Notes under the pieces: model-generated
Told to the model about the DNA's origin: nothing
Database searches by the model: none
What the model saw: only the letters and a program-made list of their open reading frames with translations
Shown here: piece after piece, positions 17,236 to 26,738 of the stretch
Layout of the letters: each line of letters opens with the position of its first letter
How positions within the stretch are numbered: the stretch's first letter is position 1
Source of the DNA: Opitutaceae bacterium
Lineage (GTDB): Bacteria > Verrucomicrobiota > Verrucomicrobiia > Opitutales > Opitutaceae
Direction of reading: 5' to 3'
NCBI GenBank assembly: GCA_016795545.1
Contig: JAEUGX010000033.1
Location: 1 to 64,000 of the forward strand
Length of the DNA: 64,000 nt
Made by a program: the position numbers and the translations under genes

Positions 17236-18348
17236 ATGAAAACCCGCATCGTTCTCACGCTGATCGTGGCCTTGGCCGTGCTCGGTGGAATCTTCGGCTA
17301 CAAGTCATACCAGATCAGCCAGCAGAATGCGGCCCGCGCCGCCCGCAAGCCGGCGCCCGCCATGGTCACGACCGCGGTGGCGGTCCAGGAAACCTGGCAG
17401 TCGCGCCTCGGCGCGGTGGGCACGATCCAGAGCCACCAGGGCGTGACCGTGCGCTCCGAGATCGAGGGCCGCATCGTCCGGATCGCGTTCGACTCCGGCG
17501 CCCGTGTGCAGCCGGGCGACGTGCTGGTGGAGCTGGACACCGCCACCGAGGCGGCCCAGCTGCAGAGCCGCCAGGCCAGCGCGGCGCTCAGCACCGCCAA
17601 CCTCGCCCGCGCGCGCGACCTCAACCGCAACAACACCAACACGCAGGCCGACCTCGACACGGCCGAGGCCACCGCCGCGCAGGCGGCCGCCGCCATCGAG
17701 GAAACGAAGGCCGCGCTCGCCAAGAAGCGCATCGTCGCCCCTTTCGCCGGCCGGCTCGGCATCCGCCAGGTCAACCTGGGCCAGTTCCTCAACAAGGGCG
17801 ACCCGGTCGTCTCGCTCGAGGCCATCCACCAGGTCTACGCGGACTTCACCCTGCCGCAGCAGGACATCACCCACCTCAAGCCCGGCCTCCCCGTCAAGGT
17901 GAACGTCGACGCCTATCCGGACCGGGCCTTCGCCGGCACCGTCGAGGCGATCGACCCGCGCCTCAACGACACAACCCGCAATGTCCGGATCCGGGCCGCG
18001 CTGGCCAATCCCGACGAGCTGCTGCGGCCGGGCATGTTCGCCCGCGTCGACGTCCTCCTGCCCGAGGAACGCCAGGTCGTCGTGCTCCCCGGCACCGCCA
18101 TCGTTTACAGCCCCTACGGCGACTCCGTCTACGTCGCCGTGGAGGACAAGGGCGTGCTCACGGCGCAGCAGCGCTGGGTGAAGGTCGGCGCCAGCCGCGG
18201 CGACCAGATCGCGGTGCTCGAGGGCGTGCAGCCCGGCGAAACCGTCGTGACCGGCGGCCAGACCAAGCTGCGCCCCGGCTCGCCGATCGCCGTCAACAAC
18301 ACCGTGGTTCCCGCCAACTCGCCGACCCCCAAGCCCGCGGAGAGCTGA
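17236..18348 (+). CDS. RND efflux periplasmic adaptor (membrane fusion protein)
   Basis: A 370-residue adaptor that links an RND pump to an outer-membrane channel. The N-terminal hydrophobic segment (about 5-22) anchors it in the inner membrane. Then come the lipoyl-type half (SEIEGRIVRIAFDSGARVQPGD...LVELD), a coiled-coil hairpin rich in Ala, Gln and Glu (about 110-165), the second lipoyl half (IVAPFAGRLGIRQVNLGQF), a beta-barrel and a membrane-proximal domain. The order and length are those of MexA/AcrA-type proteins. The pump gene follows after 4 bp. No repressor or outer-membrane factor gene is adjacent. Confidence 0.92.
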   Translation: MKTRIVLTLIVALAVLGGIFGYKSYQISQQNAARAARKPAPAMVTTAVAVQETWQSRLGAVGTIQSHQGVTVRSEIEGRIVRIAFDSGARVQPGDVLVELDTATEAAQLQSRQASAALSTANLARARDLNRNNTNTQADLDTAEATAAQAAAAIEETKAALAKKRIVAPFAGRLGIRQVNLGQFLNKGDPVVSLEAIHQVYADFTLPQQDITHLKPGLPVKVNVDAYPDRAFAGTVEAIDPRLNDTTRNVRIRAALANPDELLRPGMFARVDVLLPEERQVVVLPGTAIVYSPYGDSVYVAVEDKGVLTAQQRWVKVGASRGDQIAVLEGVQPGETVVTGGQTKLRPGSPIAVNNTVVPANSPTPKPAES

Positions 18349-18352
18349 GCCG

Positions 18353-21300
18353 ATGAATGTGACCGAGATCTTCATCCGGCGGCCGGTCCTCGCGACGGTC
18401 GTCAACCTCTTCCTGCTCATCGCCGGCTGGCAGGCCATCCAGGCCCTCGTCGTCCGGCAGTATCCCAAGACGGAGAACGCCGTCGTCACGGTCAGCGTCG
18501 CCTACCCGGGCGCCAGCGCCGACCTGGTCCGCGGCTTCGTGACCACGCCGCTGGAGCGTGAGATCGCCTCGGCCGACGGCATCGATTTCGTCGAGTCCAT
18601 CAGCCGCCAGAACAGCGCCACCATCTCCGCGCGGCTGCGGCTGAACTACGACCCGAACGACGCGCTCACCCAGATCACCGCCAAGGTCAACCGCGTGCGC
18701 GGCGAGCTGCCGGCGGGCGCGGAGGACCCGGTGTTCGACGTGGCGGTCGGCGAGACCACCGCCTCGGCCTACATCGGGTTCAGCAGCGAGACGATGCAGG
18801 GCAACCAGATCACGGACTACCTCACCCGCGTGGTGCAGCCCAAGCTCTCCACCATCCCCGGCGTGCAGAAGGCCGACATCCTCGGCGGCCGCATCTTCGC
18901 CATGCGCATCTGGCTCAAGCCCGAGCGCATGGCCGCCCTCGGCCTCGGCGCCGCCCAGGTCCGGGCCGCCCTCGCCGCCCAGAACTACCTTTCCGCCGTC
19001 GGCCAGACGAAGGGCACCATGCTCAGCGTCAACCTCACCGCCGAGACCGACCTCCGCTCGGTCGAGGGGTTCAAGGACATCGTCATCCGCGAGAGCAACG
19101 GCGAACTCGTGCGGCTGCGCGACATCGCCGACGTCGTCCTCGGCGCCGAGAACTACGACTCGCAGGTCAAGTTCTCGGGCGTCAACGGCGTGTTTGTCGG
19201 CGTGTTCGTGCTGCCGACCGCCAACGCCATCGACGTCATCAAGGGCGTGCGCGCCGTCATGCCGGAGATCCAGGCGCAGCTCCCGCCCGGCCTGAACGGC
19301 AAGGTCGTGGCCGACTTCACCGAATACATCAACGACTCGATCAGCGAGGTCATGAAGACGCTGGTCGAGGCCATGCTGATCGTCATCGCGGTCATCTACC
19401 TCTTCCTCGGCTCGTTCCGCTCCGTCGTCATCCCCATCGTCGCCATCCCGCTGTCCCTCGTCGGCGCCTGCGCGCTCATGCTGGCGATGGGCTTCTCCAT
19501 CAACCTGCTGACGCTGCTGGCCATGGTGCTGGCCATCGGCCTGGTGGTCGACGACGCCATCGTCGTGGTGGAGAACATCCATCGCCACATCGAGGAGGGC
19601 CTGACGCCGTTCGCCGCCGCCATCCGCGGCGCGCACGAGCTGGTGGGGCCGGTCATCGCCATGACCATCACCCTCGCCGCCGTGTATGCCCCCGTCGGCT
19701 TCCAGGGAGGCCTCACCGGCGCGCTGTTCCGCGAGTTCGCGTTCACCCTGGCCGGCTCGGTGCTCATCTCGGGCTTCGTGGCCCTGACGCTCTCGCCCAT
19801 GATGTGCGCCCGCATCCTGCGCCACTCCCACGACCCGAAGGGCTTCGAGGCGTTCCTCGACCGGACCTTCAACCGCCTGCAGCGGGCGTACGAGCGCCTG
19901 CTGCACGGCGCCCTCGACACCCGGCCCGCCGTGCTCATCGTCGCCGCCCTGGTGTTCGCGGCCATCATCCCGTTCTTCCTCATGACCCGCAGCGAGCTGG
20001 CCCCGTCCGAGGACAGCAGCATCATCCTGATGAGCGCCGAGGCGGCCGCCACGGCCACGGTGGAGCAGACGCTGCTCTACTCCGAGGAGGTCACCAAGCT
20101 GATCCGCCGCGACTACCCCAACGAGACCGCCGAGATCTTCGTCATCGTCGGCCGCGCCGGCACGCCCAACACCGCCTTCATCGGCTGGCGCCTGAAGCCC
20201 TGGAACCAGCGGGCCCGCAGCGCGCAGGCGCTCCAGCAGGAGCTGCAGGGCAAGCTCGGCACGATCGCCGGCCTGCGCGTCTCCGCCTTCCTCCGCCCCT
20301 CCCTGCCGGGCTCGGTCGGCGGCCTGCCGATCCAGATCGTCGTCGGCTCCACCGAGGCGCACGAGCGCGTGTCCGAGGTCTCGGGCGAGCTCCTGCAGCG
20401 CGCCCTGCGCAGCGGCCTCTTTGTGTTCGGCGACAACAATCTCAAGTTCGACCAGCCGCAGGTGAACCTGGTCATCGACCGCGAGAAGGCCGCCGCCCTG
20501 GGCATCAACATGCAGCAGCTGGGCGCGGACCTCGGCTCGATGCTCGGCGGCGGCTACGTCAACCGCTTCGCCATCGAGGGCCGCGCCTACAAGGTGGTGC
20601 CGCAAGTGACCCGCCTGGCCCGGCTCAACCCGGACCAGCTCGGCGGCTACTACGTGTCGACCACCAAGGGCGAGCTGGTCCCGCTCTCGACCATCGCCCG
20701 CCCCGAGAGCGTCGTGCAGCCGCGCGAGCTGCGGCGGTTCCAGCAGCTCAACGCGGCCACGCTCTCCTTCCTGCCCGCCCCGGGCGTGGCCCAGGGCCAG
20801 GCGCTCGACTGGCTGCGTGCGGAGGCCGCCACCTTCTTTCCGCAGGGCTTCACCATCGACTACAACGGCGAGTCGCGCCAGTTCATGCAGGAGGGCAGCT
20901 CCCTCCTCGGGACGTTCGGGCTCGCGGTCATCGTGATCTTCCTCGTGCTCGCGGCCCAGTATGAGAGTTTCCGCGACCCGTTCATCATCATGATGTCGGT
21001 GCCGCTCTCCATCGCCGGCGCCATGCTCTTCCTCTTCTTTGACTTCGCGACGCTCAACATCTACACCCAGGTCGGCCTGATCACGCTGGTGGGCCTGATC
21101 ACCAAGCACGGCATCCTGATCGTCGAGTTCGCCAACAAGCTCCAGGAGGAGCGGGGCCTCGGCATCCGGGAGGCCGCCGAGCACGCCGCCGGCGTCCGTC
21201 TGCGCCCCATCCTGATGACCACCGCCGCCATGGTGCTGGGCGTCCTCCCGCTGCTCCGCGCCTCCGGCGCCGGCGCCGAGAGCCGCTTCAGCATCGGCCT

Positions 21301-21442
21301 GGTCATCGCCACGGGCATGAGCATCGGCACCCTCTTCACCCTCTTCGTCGTGCCCACGTTCTACACGCTGCTGGCCCAGGACCGCCGGCCCCAGCCCGCC
21401 GCCGCCCCGGCCGCCGCGCACGCCGTGCCCAGCCACGGCTAA
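18353..21442 (+). CDS. RND multidrug efflux permease (HAE1 type)
   Basis: A 1029-residue inner-membrane proton/drug antiporter. It has the usual twelve membrane segments in two halves with large periplasmic loops after segments 1 and 7. The N-terminus (MNVTEIFIRRPVLATVVNLF) and the first-loop stretch TENAVVTVSVAYPGASADLV are typical of AcrB/MdtB relatives. The proton-relay pair is in LAIGLVVDDAIVVVENIHRH near residue 400. The second half has VLAAQYESFRDPFIIMMSVP and LVGLITKHGILIVEF. Substrates cannot be predicted; hydrophobic-drug pumps are most alike. It forms an operon with the adaptor upstream. No tolC-like gene is in the window, so it presumably shares a channel coded elsewhere. Confidence 0.93.
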   Translation: MNVTEIFIRRPVLATVVNLFLLIAGWQAIQALVVRQYPKTENAVVTVSVAYPGASADLVRGFVTTPLEREIASADGIDFVESISRQNSATISARLRLNYDPNDALTQITAKVNRVRGELPAGAEDPVFDVAVGETTASAYIGFSSETMQGNQITDYLTRVVQPKLSTIPGVQKADILGGRIFAMRIWLKPERMAALGLGAAQVRAALAAQNYLSAVGQTKGTMLSVNLTAETDLRSVEGFKDIVIRESNGELVRLRDIADVVLGAENYDSQVKFSGVNGVFVGVFVLPTANAIDVIKGVRAVMPEIQAQLPPGLNGKVVADFTEYINDSISEVMKTLVEAMLIVIAVIYLFLGSFRSVVIPIVAIPLSLVGACALMLAMGFSINLLTLLAMVLAIGLVVDDAIVVVENIHRHIEEGLTPFAAAIRGAHELVGPVIAMTITLAAVYAPVGFQGGLTGALFREFAFTLAGSVLISGFVALTLSPMMCARILRHSHDPKGFEAFLDRTFNRLQRAYERLLHGALDTRPAVLIVAALVFAAIIPFFLMTRSELAPSEDSSIILMSAEAAATATVEQTLLYSEEVTKLIRRDYPNETAEIFVIVGRAGTPNTAFIGWRLKPWNQRARSAQALQQELQGKLGTIAGLRVSAFLRPSLPGSVGGLPIQIVVGSTEAHERVSEVSGELLQRALRSGLFVFGDNNLKFDQPQVNLVIDREKAAALGINMQQLGADLGSMLGGGYVNRFAIEGRAYKVVPQVTRLARLNPDQLGGYYVSTTKGELVPLSTIARPESVVQPRELRRFQQLNAATLSFLPAPGVAQGQALDWLRAEAATFFPQGFTIDYNGESRQFMQEGSSLLGTFGLAVIVIFLVLAAQYESFRDPFIIMMSVPLSIAGAMLFLFFDFATLNIYTQVGLITLVGLITKHGILIVEFANKLQEERGLGIREAAEHAAGVRLRPILMTTAAMVLGVLPLLRASGAGAESRFSIGLVIATGMSIGTLFTLFVVPTFYTLLAQDRRPQPAAAPAAAHAVPSHG

Positions 21443-21632
21443 GCGGGACCGGATCCCGGCCCTCCGGGGCAGGGTTACGGAATGGGCGTTCCCGATCCGG
21501 TGAACCGCCCCTCCCGGCTCCGAAGCCGACCCGTGATTGGCTTACGTCGGCGCGGAGGCGCGGGCCCTCCGCCGCATTTTCACGGCCGCATGATCTGGGC
21601 GCTGCGAATCCGGCGCGGGCTGGCGCGCCGCC

Positions 21633-23378
21633 TCAAGGCGTGCTGACCGCATTGGTCCGGCGCGGGTCGGCGTACCCGACATAGCCGCCGGCCGGGTCGG
21701 CCTCGAGTGCGTTGATGCCGCCGAAGTGGCGGCCGGTGCCGGCGGGTTCCATGAGGACGACCTTCCAGCCCAGCGCCTCCAGCGCCGTGACGGTCGCGGC
21801 CGGCAGCGACGCCTCGGCCTCGAAGGTCTCCTCGTCGTTCTTCCGCCAGTCGCGGTAGAAATGCGTGCGGGTCTCGCCGATCGCCTCGGCCAGCGGCCGG
21901 TCCAGGGCCAGCCGCTCCAGCAGCACCTGCAGCAGCGCGGTCGGGATCCGCGACGAGCCGGGAATGCCGATCGCCAGGACGGGACGGCCGTCGCGGAAGA
22001 CGAGGGTGGGCGCGATCGTGCTGCGCGGACGTTTGCCGGGGGCCACGTAGTTGATGCCCTCGGCGCCGCCGTACGCGAAGTTGCTCATCGAGTTGTTGAG
22101 CACGACCCCCGTGCCGGGCACCGCCACGCCGGCGCCGAAGTGCAGGCTGAGCGACTGCGTGGCGCAGACGAGGTTGCCCGCCGCGTCCGCCACCACGAAG
22201 TGCGTGGTCGCCGCCCGGGCCGACTCCGTCACTCCGCTGAGGTCGAACCAGGCCGCCTTGGCCGCCGGCCGCAGCCGGGCGCGCCGGCGGATCTCGGCGA
22301 TCGCATCCGGCGCGACCATCCGCTCGAAATTAAATTCCGCCTCGGGCGCGTCGGCGATGCCGCGCTGGACCTGCGGGTACACCTCGCGCCACACCCGGCC
22401 GATCAGGTCCAGGTTGTCCGGCGCCACCAGCGGCGCGGTCAGCGGCTCATCCTCCAGCGCCTTGAGGATGGTCAGGAAAAGCGGCGCCCCGTTGGTCGGC
22501 GGCGGGCTCGCCAGGATGCGGTAGCCGCGGAAATCGATCCCGATCGGCGCCACCACCCGCGCCTCGTAGCCGGCCAGGTCCGCCGCGGTCAGCACGCCGC
22601 CGCCGGCCCGCGCGGCCGCCAGCAGCGCCGCCGCCACCGGGCCGCGGTAGAAGCCGTCGCGACCTGCCTGCGCGTAGCGCTCCAGTGTCCCCGCCAGATC
22701 GGGATTGGCCAGGCGCGAGCCGACCGCGGGCAGCCGGCCGCCGGGCAGGTAGAGCCGGGCGATCTCGGGGTCGCCGCGGCGCAGCTTCTTTTCCTGCTCC
22801 GCAAAGAAGTCCCGGGTCTTCGGCAGCACCTCGGCCCCGCGGCGCGCCAGGCGGATGGCGGGAGCGACGTCGGCCGCCCAGTCCCGCCGCCCCCAGCGCT
22901 GGTGCGCGAGCCACAGGCCGGCCGGCAGGCCCGGGACGCAGGCGGAGCCGTAGCCGGAGTTGCGCTCCTCGGCGGGCCGCGCCGCGTACGCGGCCGGGTC
23001 GAGCGAGCCGGCCGCGTCCATGGCGTCGACGGCATAGGTCCGGCCCGAGGCCGCCTCGTAGTAGAGGAGCATCAGCTTGCCGCCGAGCCCGGAGCCGTAC
23101 GGCTCGGCCACACCCAGGGCCAGCGAGACGGCCACCGCCGCATCGACCGCGTTGCCGCCGGCGCGGAGGATCTCCGCGCCCGCCGCGGCCGCCTCCGGAT
23201 GCCCGGCCACGACCACGCCGTGGCGCCCGGGCACGGGCACGACCTCGACCGGCACGGCCCAGGCCGGCGTGACGAGCAGCGCCAGGACCAGCCACCAGGC
23301 CGGCCGCCGCCCGCCCGCGCCGGAGCGGCGGTCCCGGCGCGCCCGCGCCGGGCCACGGAAGCGGTCGGGTGCCGGCAT
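21633..23378 (-). CDS. ggt: Gamma-glutamyltransferase, secreted
   Basis: A 581-residue N-terminal nucleophile enzyme that hydrolyses or transfers the gamma-glutamyl group of glutathione and similar peptides. It is made as a proenzyme and cuts itself before the catalytic threonine. Here TTHFVVADAAGNLV places this at Thr391, the same residue number as in E. coli Ggt. The large subunit has VAGHPEAAAAGAEILRAGGN, and the small subunit has the oxyanion GSSRIP. A hydrophobic stretch at about 27-42 (WWLVLALLVTPAWA) after an Arg-rich lead acts as signal peptide. The start codon overlaps the stop of the upstream TonB receptor by one base (TGATG), so the two are translationally coupled. That suggests periplasmic processing of something the receptor brings in. 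Confidence 0.92.
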   Translation of the reverse strand: MPAPDRFRGPARARRDRRSGAGGRRPAWWLVLALLVTPAWAVPVEVVPVPGRHGVVVAGHPEAAAAGAEILRAGGNAVDAAVAVSLALGVAEPYGSGLGGKLMLLYYEAASGRTYAVDAMDAAGSLDPAAYAARPAEERNSGYGSACVPGLPAGLWLAHQRWGRRDWAADVAPAIRLARRGAEVLPKTRDFFAEQEKKLRRGDPEIARLYLPGGRLPAVGSRLANPDLAGTLERYAQAGRDGFYRGPVAAALLAAARAGGGVLTAADLAGYEARVVAPIGIDFRGYRILASPPPTNGAPLFLTILKALEDEPLTAPLVAPDNLDLIGRVWREVYPQVQRGIADAPEAEFNFERMVAPDAIAEIRRRARLRPAAKAAWFDLSGVTESARAATTHFVVADAAGNLVCATQSLSLHFGAGVAVPGTGVVLNNSMSNFAYGGAEGINYVAPGKRPRSTIAPTLVFRDGRPVLAIGIPGSSRIPTALLQVLLERLALDRPLAEAIGETRTHFYRDWRKNDEETFEAEASLPAATVTALEALGWKVVLMEPAGTGRHFGGINALEADPAGGYVGYADPRRTNAVSTP

Positions 23379-26176
23379 CAGAAGCGGTAGGTCACGTCCA
23401 CGTACAGGGTTCGCCCGCGCGGATCGGCGTAGCTGGGGTGGTAGCCGCTCGAGTTGGCCGGATACAGGGGCGGCGGCTCGTCGAAGACATTGTTGGCGCC
23501 CACCCGCAGCCGCAGGCCGTCGAGCGCGCCCCGGCGGAAGGCATAGCCGACGCTGGCGTTGGTCACGGCGTACGAGCCGATGATGAACGGCGTGCCGGCG
23601 GTCGTGAGCGAGGTCGGTCCGTTGTAGCGGTCGGTGTAACGCTGGTGGACGCTTGCCGACCAGGGGCCCCGCGACCACGAGACGCCGGCCGACGCCTTGA
23701 GGCGCGGGTTGCCGTTGTTGGCGACGAGTTCGACCGCGTTGCCCTTCTCATCGATGCTGCGGAGGCGGTCGACGTAGCTGACCGTGCCCGTGAGGTTGAA
23801 GCGGCCGAACGACCAGCGCGGCGTCCGGTAATTGACGAAGAAGTCCGTGCCCTCAACCTCGCGCAGGCTGAGGTTCTGGTAGGTGCTGAGCACCTCGATC
23901 AGCACGCCGGGCAGGTTGTTGGCGATGTCCGTCGCCGTGCGCGGCTCGCGGATGACGCGCGGGTTGCCGCCCTGGCCGGAGTCCCAGAGCTCGTTGTCGA
24001 GGTCGAGCTCGTCCTGGGCGTCGGAGTTGTCGATCTGGTTGAACTGCCTGATGCGGTAGGCATCGGCGCCGAAGGAGAGCCCCTTCAGCAGGGGCACGTC
24101 GAACACGACGCCGTAGTTGTAGGATTCCGACTCCTCCGGCCGGAGGTTCGGGTTGCCGCCGGTGACGATCCGCTTGCTGATGCTGGGCGCGGCGTCGGGC
24201 TGGCCGGCGCGGGCGGTGTCGGTGATGTTGTCGTTGCGGCGGCCGACCGCGGGCGTGTAGAGCTCGACGATCGTCGGCGCGCGGAAACCCTCGTTGTAGG
24301 AGGCGCGCAGGAGCAGCCAGTCGGCGGGCCGCCAGGAGAGCCCGACCCCCGGCTTGGCGGCGGAGAAGCCCTTGTAGTGCTCGTAGCGTCCGGCGACGCG
24401 CAGCTCGAGCGAGCGCGCGAGGGCGACATGATTGTCGGGCCCAATGAGCGGCACCAGGACCTCGGCGAAGCCGGCATAGACGTCGCGCGAGGCGTCGACG
24501 TCCAGCTGCTCGGACTGCGCGATGACGTCGTCGGCCAGCCCGAACGGGTCGTTGCGCTGCTGCATGGTCTCGCGCCGGTACTCGCCGCCGACCGCGACCG
24601 AGAGGGCGCCGCCGGGCAGGCGGACGAACTCGCCCGAGGCCTTGGCGTCGAACGAGGTCAGCGTGCCGATGCCGCGGTCCCAGATGTCGATGACGAAGTT
24701 GCGCCACACGGACTCGGGGTTGGAGCCCGGCGGGCCGAACGGGTTGTAGGCGTCGGGGGTGCTGAGCGCCAGCTGCTGGAGGAACCGGCTGGCCGAGATG
24801 TAGCCGTGGTTCACCTGGTAGGTCTCGCCCCGCATGTACATCGCGGCGGCGTCCCAGGTCCAGGTCGTGCCGGACGGGCTGCCGCGCAGGCCGGCGAGCA
24901 GCCGGACGCTGTCCGAGTCCGTGTCGTAGGAGCGCGGGCCGATCTCCGTCGGCCGGTAGTTGCGGATCGCCACATTGCGCGGCGTGCCGGACGGGTTGGC
25001 CGTGCCGGGACCCTGGAAGCGGGTGCCGGCGGGGTTGTAGTAGTTGGTCTTCGGGACGAAGATGCCGTCCGTGGTGAGCGAGATCGGCGAGGTGTCGATC
25101 TGGCCGAACGAATGCGCGTCGTAGTAGGAAAGCTCGCCGAAGAACGAGAGCGCGGCGTTCACGCGGTGCTCGAGCGAGCCGAAGAGGTTGTGCCGCGTGA
25201 TCTCCGGCAGCAGCTGCGTGCCGGCCTGCGAATTGTAGAAACCGGTGGGCCCGGCCCCGCTCGCGCGCGCGCCGGTGACCGGGTCGTAGTAGAACTGCCC
25301 GTTCGCGCCGGAGATGCCCGCCACCGCCACGCCGGCGCCGGCGTCGGTCACCGTCGTGAACCGGCCGTAGGGGCTGGAGCTGTTGAGGCCGTTGAAGCTG
25401 GAGCTGGTGTTGAACGGCGCGCCGACCAGCGGACGCTTGTCCGCGCTGGCGGAGTAGTCCCGCTCCGTCGCCATGAGGAGATCGCGGTGGTAGAAGCTGT
25501 AGACGAGCGTCAGGCTGGTGCGGCCGCTGTCGGACACCCGGCCGCCCGCCACCGTCACGCTGGTCTCGCGCGGGCTGCCACCGTCCGCCGCGAAGGAGTA
25601 GCGGGCGCTGGTCTCGGACCGGTCGTAGGTCTTCTTCAGGATGGTGTTCACCACGCCGCCGATGGCGTCGGACCCGTAGATGGCCGAAGCGCCGTCGCGG
25701 AGGACCTCGACCTGCTGGATCGCGCCGAGCGGGATGGCGTTCACGTTGACGAACTGCACGGGAGGCGTGCCGGGGGTGACCCCGTAGGCGGACAACCGCC
25801 GGCCGTTGAGCAGCACCAGCGTGCGGCCCGCGCCGAGGTTGCGCAGGTTGATCGAGGAGACGTCGCCGCGCGCGTCGTTGGGCATGCCGCTCGTCTCGTT
25901 GATGGTGACGTTGGTCGAGAACGGCAGGTTCTCGACCAGTTCGGACAGGGTGCCGATGCCCGAGGTCGTGATGTCCTCGGCCGTGATCACGGTCACGGGC
26001 AGCGTCTTCTCGGTGTCGACACCCCGGATGTTGGTGCCGGTGACCGTGAATTTTTCGAGCTCTACCGTCTCCGCGGAAGCGGGAGCCGGAGCCTGCGCCA
26101 GCACGAGGGCCGGCGCCAGCAGGAGCGACAGGAGGAGCGTTGCCCGGGTCGGGGGAAACGAGGCGTGGAGTTTCAT
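23378..26176 (-). CDS. TonB-dependent outer-membrane receptor (large)
   Basis: A 932-residue outer-membrane transporter. The signal peptide is residues 1 to about 28 (MKLHASFPPTRATLLLSLLL, ending ALVLAQA). A TonB-box-like ELEKFTVTGTNIRGVD follows, then a plug domain with TLVLLNGRRLSAYGV and VEVLRDGASAIYGSDAIGGV, and a long barrel ending in the aromatic LYVDVTYRF. The plug resembles receptors for peptides, sugars or vitamins in Bacteroidota, Verrucomicrobiota and sphingomonads more than siderophore receptors. Its stop overlaps the start of gamma-glutamyltransferase, pointing to a gamma-glutamyl peptide or glutathione-like cargo, but this is only inferred from position. No SusD-type lipoprotein is present. 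Confidence 0.9.
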   Translation of the reverse strand: MKLHASFPPTRATLLLSLLLAPALVLAQAPAPASAETVELEKFTVTGTNIRGVDTEKTLPVTVITAEDITTSGIGTLSELVENLPFSTNVTINETSGMPNDARGDVSSINLRNLGAGRTLVLLNGRRLSAYGVTPGTPPVQFVNVNAIPLGAIQQVEVLRDGASAIYGSDAIGGVVNTILKKTYDRSETSARYSFAADGGSPRETSVTVAGGRVSDSGRTSLTLVYSFYHRDLLMATERDYSASADKRPLVGAPFNTSSSFNGLNSSSPYGRFTTVTDAGAGVAVAGISGANGQFYYDPVTGARASGAGPTGFYNSQAGTQLLPEITRHNLFGSLEHRVNAALSFFGELSYYDAHSFGQIDTSPISLTTDGIFVPKTNYYNPAGTRFQGPGTANPSGTPRNVAIRNYRPTEIGPRSYDTDSDSVRLLAGLRGSPSGTTWTWDAAAMYMRGETYQVNHGYISASRFLQQLALSTPDAYNPFGPPGSNPESVWRNFVIDIWDRGIGTLTSFDAKASGEFVRLPGGALSVAVGGEYRRETMQQRNDPFGLADDVIAQSEQLDVDASRDVYAGFAEVLVPLIGPDNHVALARSLELRVAGRYEHYKGFSAAKPGVGLSWRPADWLLLRASYNEGFRAPTIVELYTPAVGRRNDNITDTARAGQPDAAPSISKRIVTGGNPNLRPEESESYNYGVVFDVPLLKGLSFGADAYRIRQFNQIDNSDAQDELDLDNELWDSGQGGNPRVIREPRTATDIANNLPGVLIEVLSTYQNLSLREVEGTDFFVNYRTPRWSFGRFNLTGTVSYVDRLRSIDEKGNAVELVANNGNPRLKASAGVSWSRGPWSASVHQRYTDRYNGPTSLTTAGTPFIIGSYAVTNASVGYAFRRGALDGLRLRVGANNVFDEPPPLYPANSSGYHPSYADPRGRTLYVDVTYRF

Positions 26177-26236
26177 GGACTGGTGTTGGGTCGGGTCGGG
26201 AAAAGTCGACGTCACTGTATCAGGTTGATCCCACCC

Positions 26237-26264
26237 TGGCTATGGGGGGTTTCCGTGGTTTCAA
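26237..26264 (-). promoter_or_regulatory. Promoter of the TonB receptor-ggt operon
   Basis: On the minus strand TTGAAA (26259-26264), a 16-bp spacer and TAGCCA (26237-26242), giving a leader of roughly 55 bases before the ATG at 26176. No riboswitch motif was recognised in that leader. Confidence 0.45.
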
Positions 26265-26738
26265 GGCACGGCTCCGTCATCGCCCCGCAAAGCGGCGGAT
26301 TCCCTGCCGAACCATGACTGTCATAACGCCCGCGGCAGGGCCTGCCGCGGCGATCGAGACCAAAGGGGGCGGCGCGGGAAACCCGGCGCCGAAACGGGGG
26401 CTATTGGCCTTAGCCGTCACTCCTCCCGGGCATGCGCGCAGCGCGATCTCCAACCCCATAAACATGAAGGGCGCCCCTCGCGGGACGCCCTGCATGACCT
26501 AACACCAAGCAAACCGTAAGAACTACAAGCAATGTTCGTTTTGAAAACGACGCACTGATGTCGATGAGATAGACGCGACCCGCTCAAAAACGTTGAATCT
26601 TTCTTGCAGGTTTTTTTGTGAATAAGTTCCCGGGGAAATGGCTGGTGCTTAGCACTGGCTTCCAGTTGGTTACGCACGAGTAGGGTTCCGGGAAAGGGTG
26701 CGCCGCCGCACCCGGCTTTGCCATAAATGCAAGAAATC
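26265..26738. other. Divergent intergenic region with hairpin and palindrome
   Basis: About 470 bp without a supported gene. It contains a hairpin AGGGCG-CCC-TCGC-GGG-CGCCCT (26468-26491, one mismatch, no T run) and a 15-bp palindrome TCGTTTT-G-AAAACGA (26536-26550). From about 26500 the sequence is markedly richer in A and T than its surroundings. A short hairpin GGGTGC-N6-GCACCC lies just before the SIMPL gene. Confidence 0.5.

Noticed and set aside
18293..21436. A 1047-codon open frame on the minus strand opposite the RND permease
   Set aside because: It mirrors a recognised gene, is rich in Gly, Arg, Asp, Val and Ala as expected of antisense GC-rich DNA, and has no domain.
23379..23678. 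A longer gamma-glutamyltransferase frame reaching upstream to 23678
   Set aside because: The extension runs through the coding end of the TonB receptor and is not part of the enzyme; the coupled ATG at 23378 gives a normal signal peptide.
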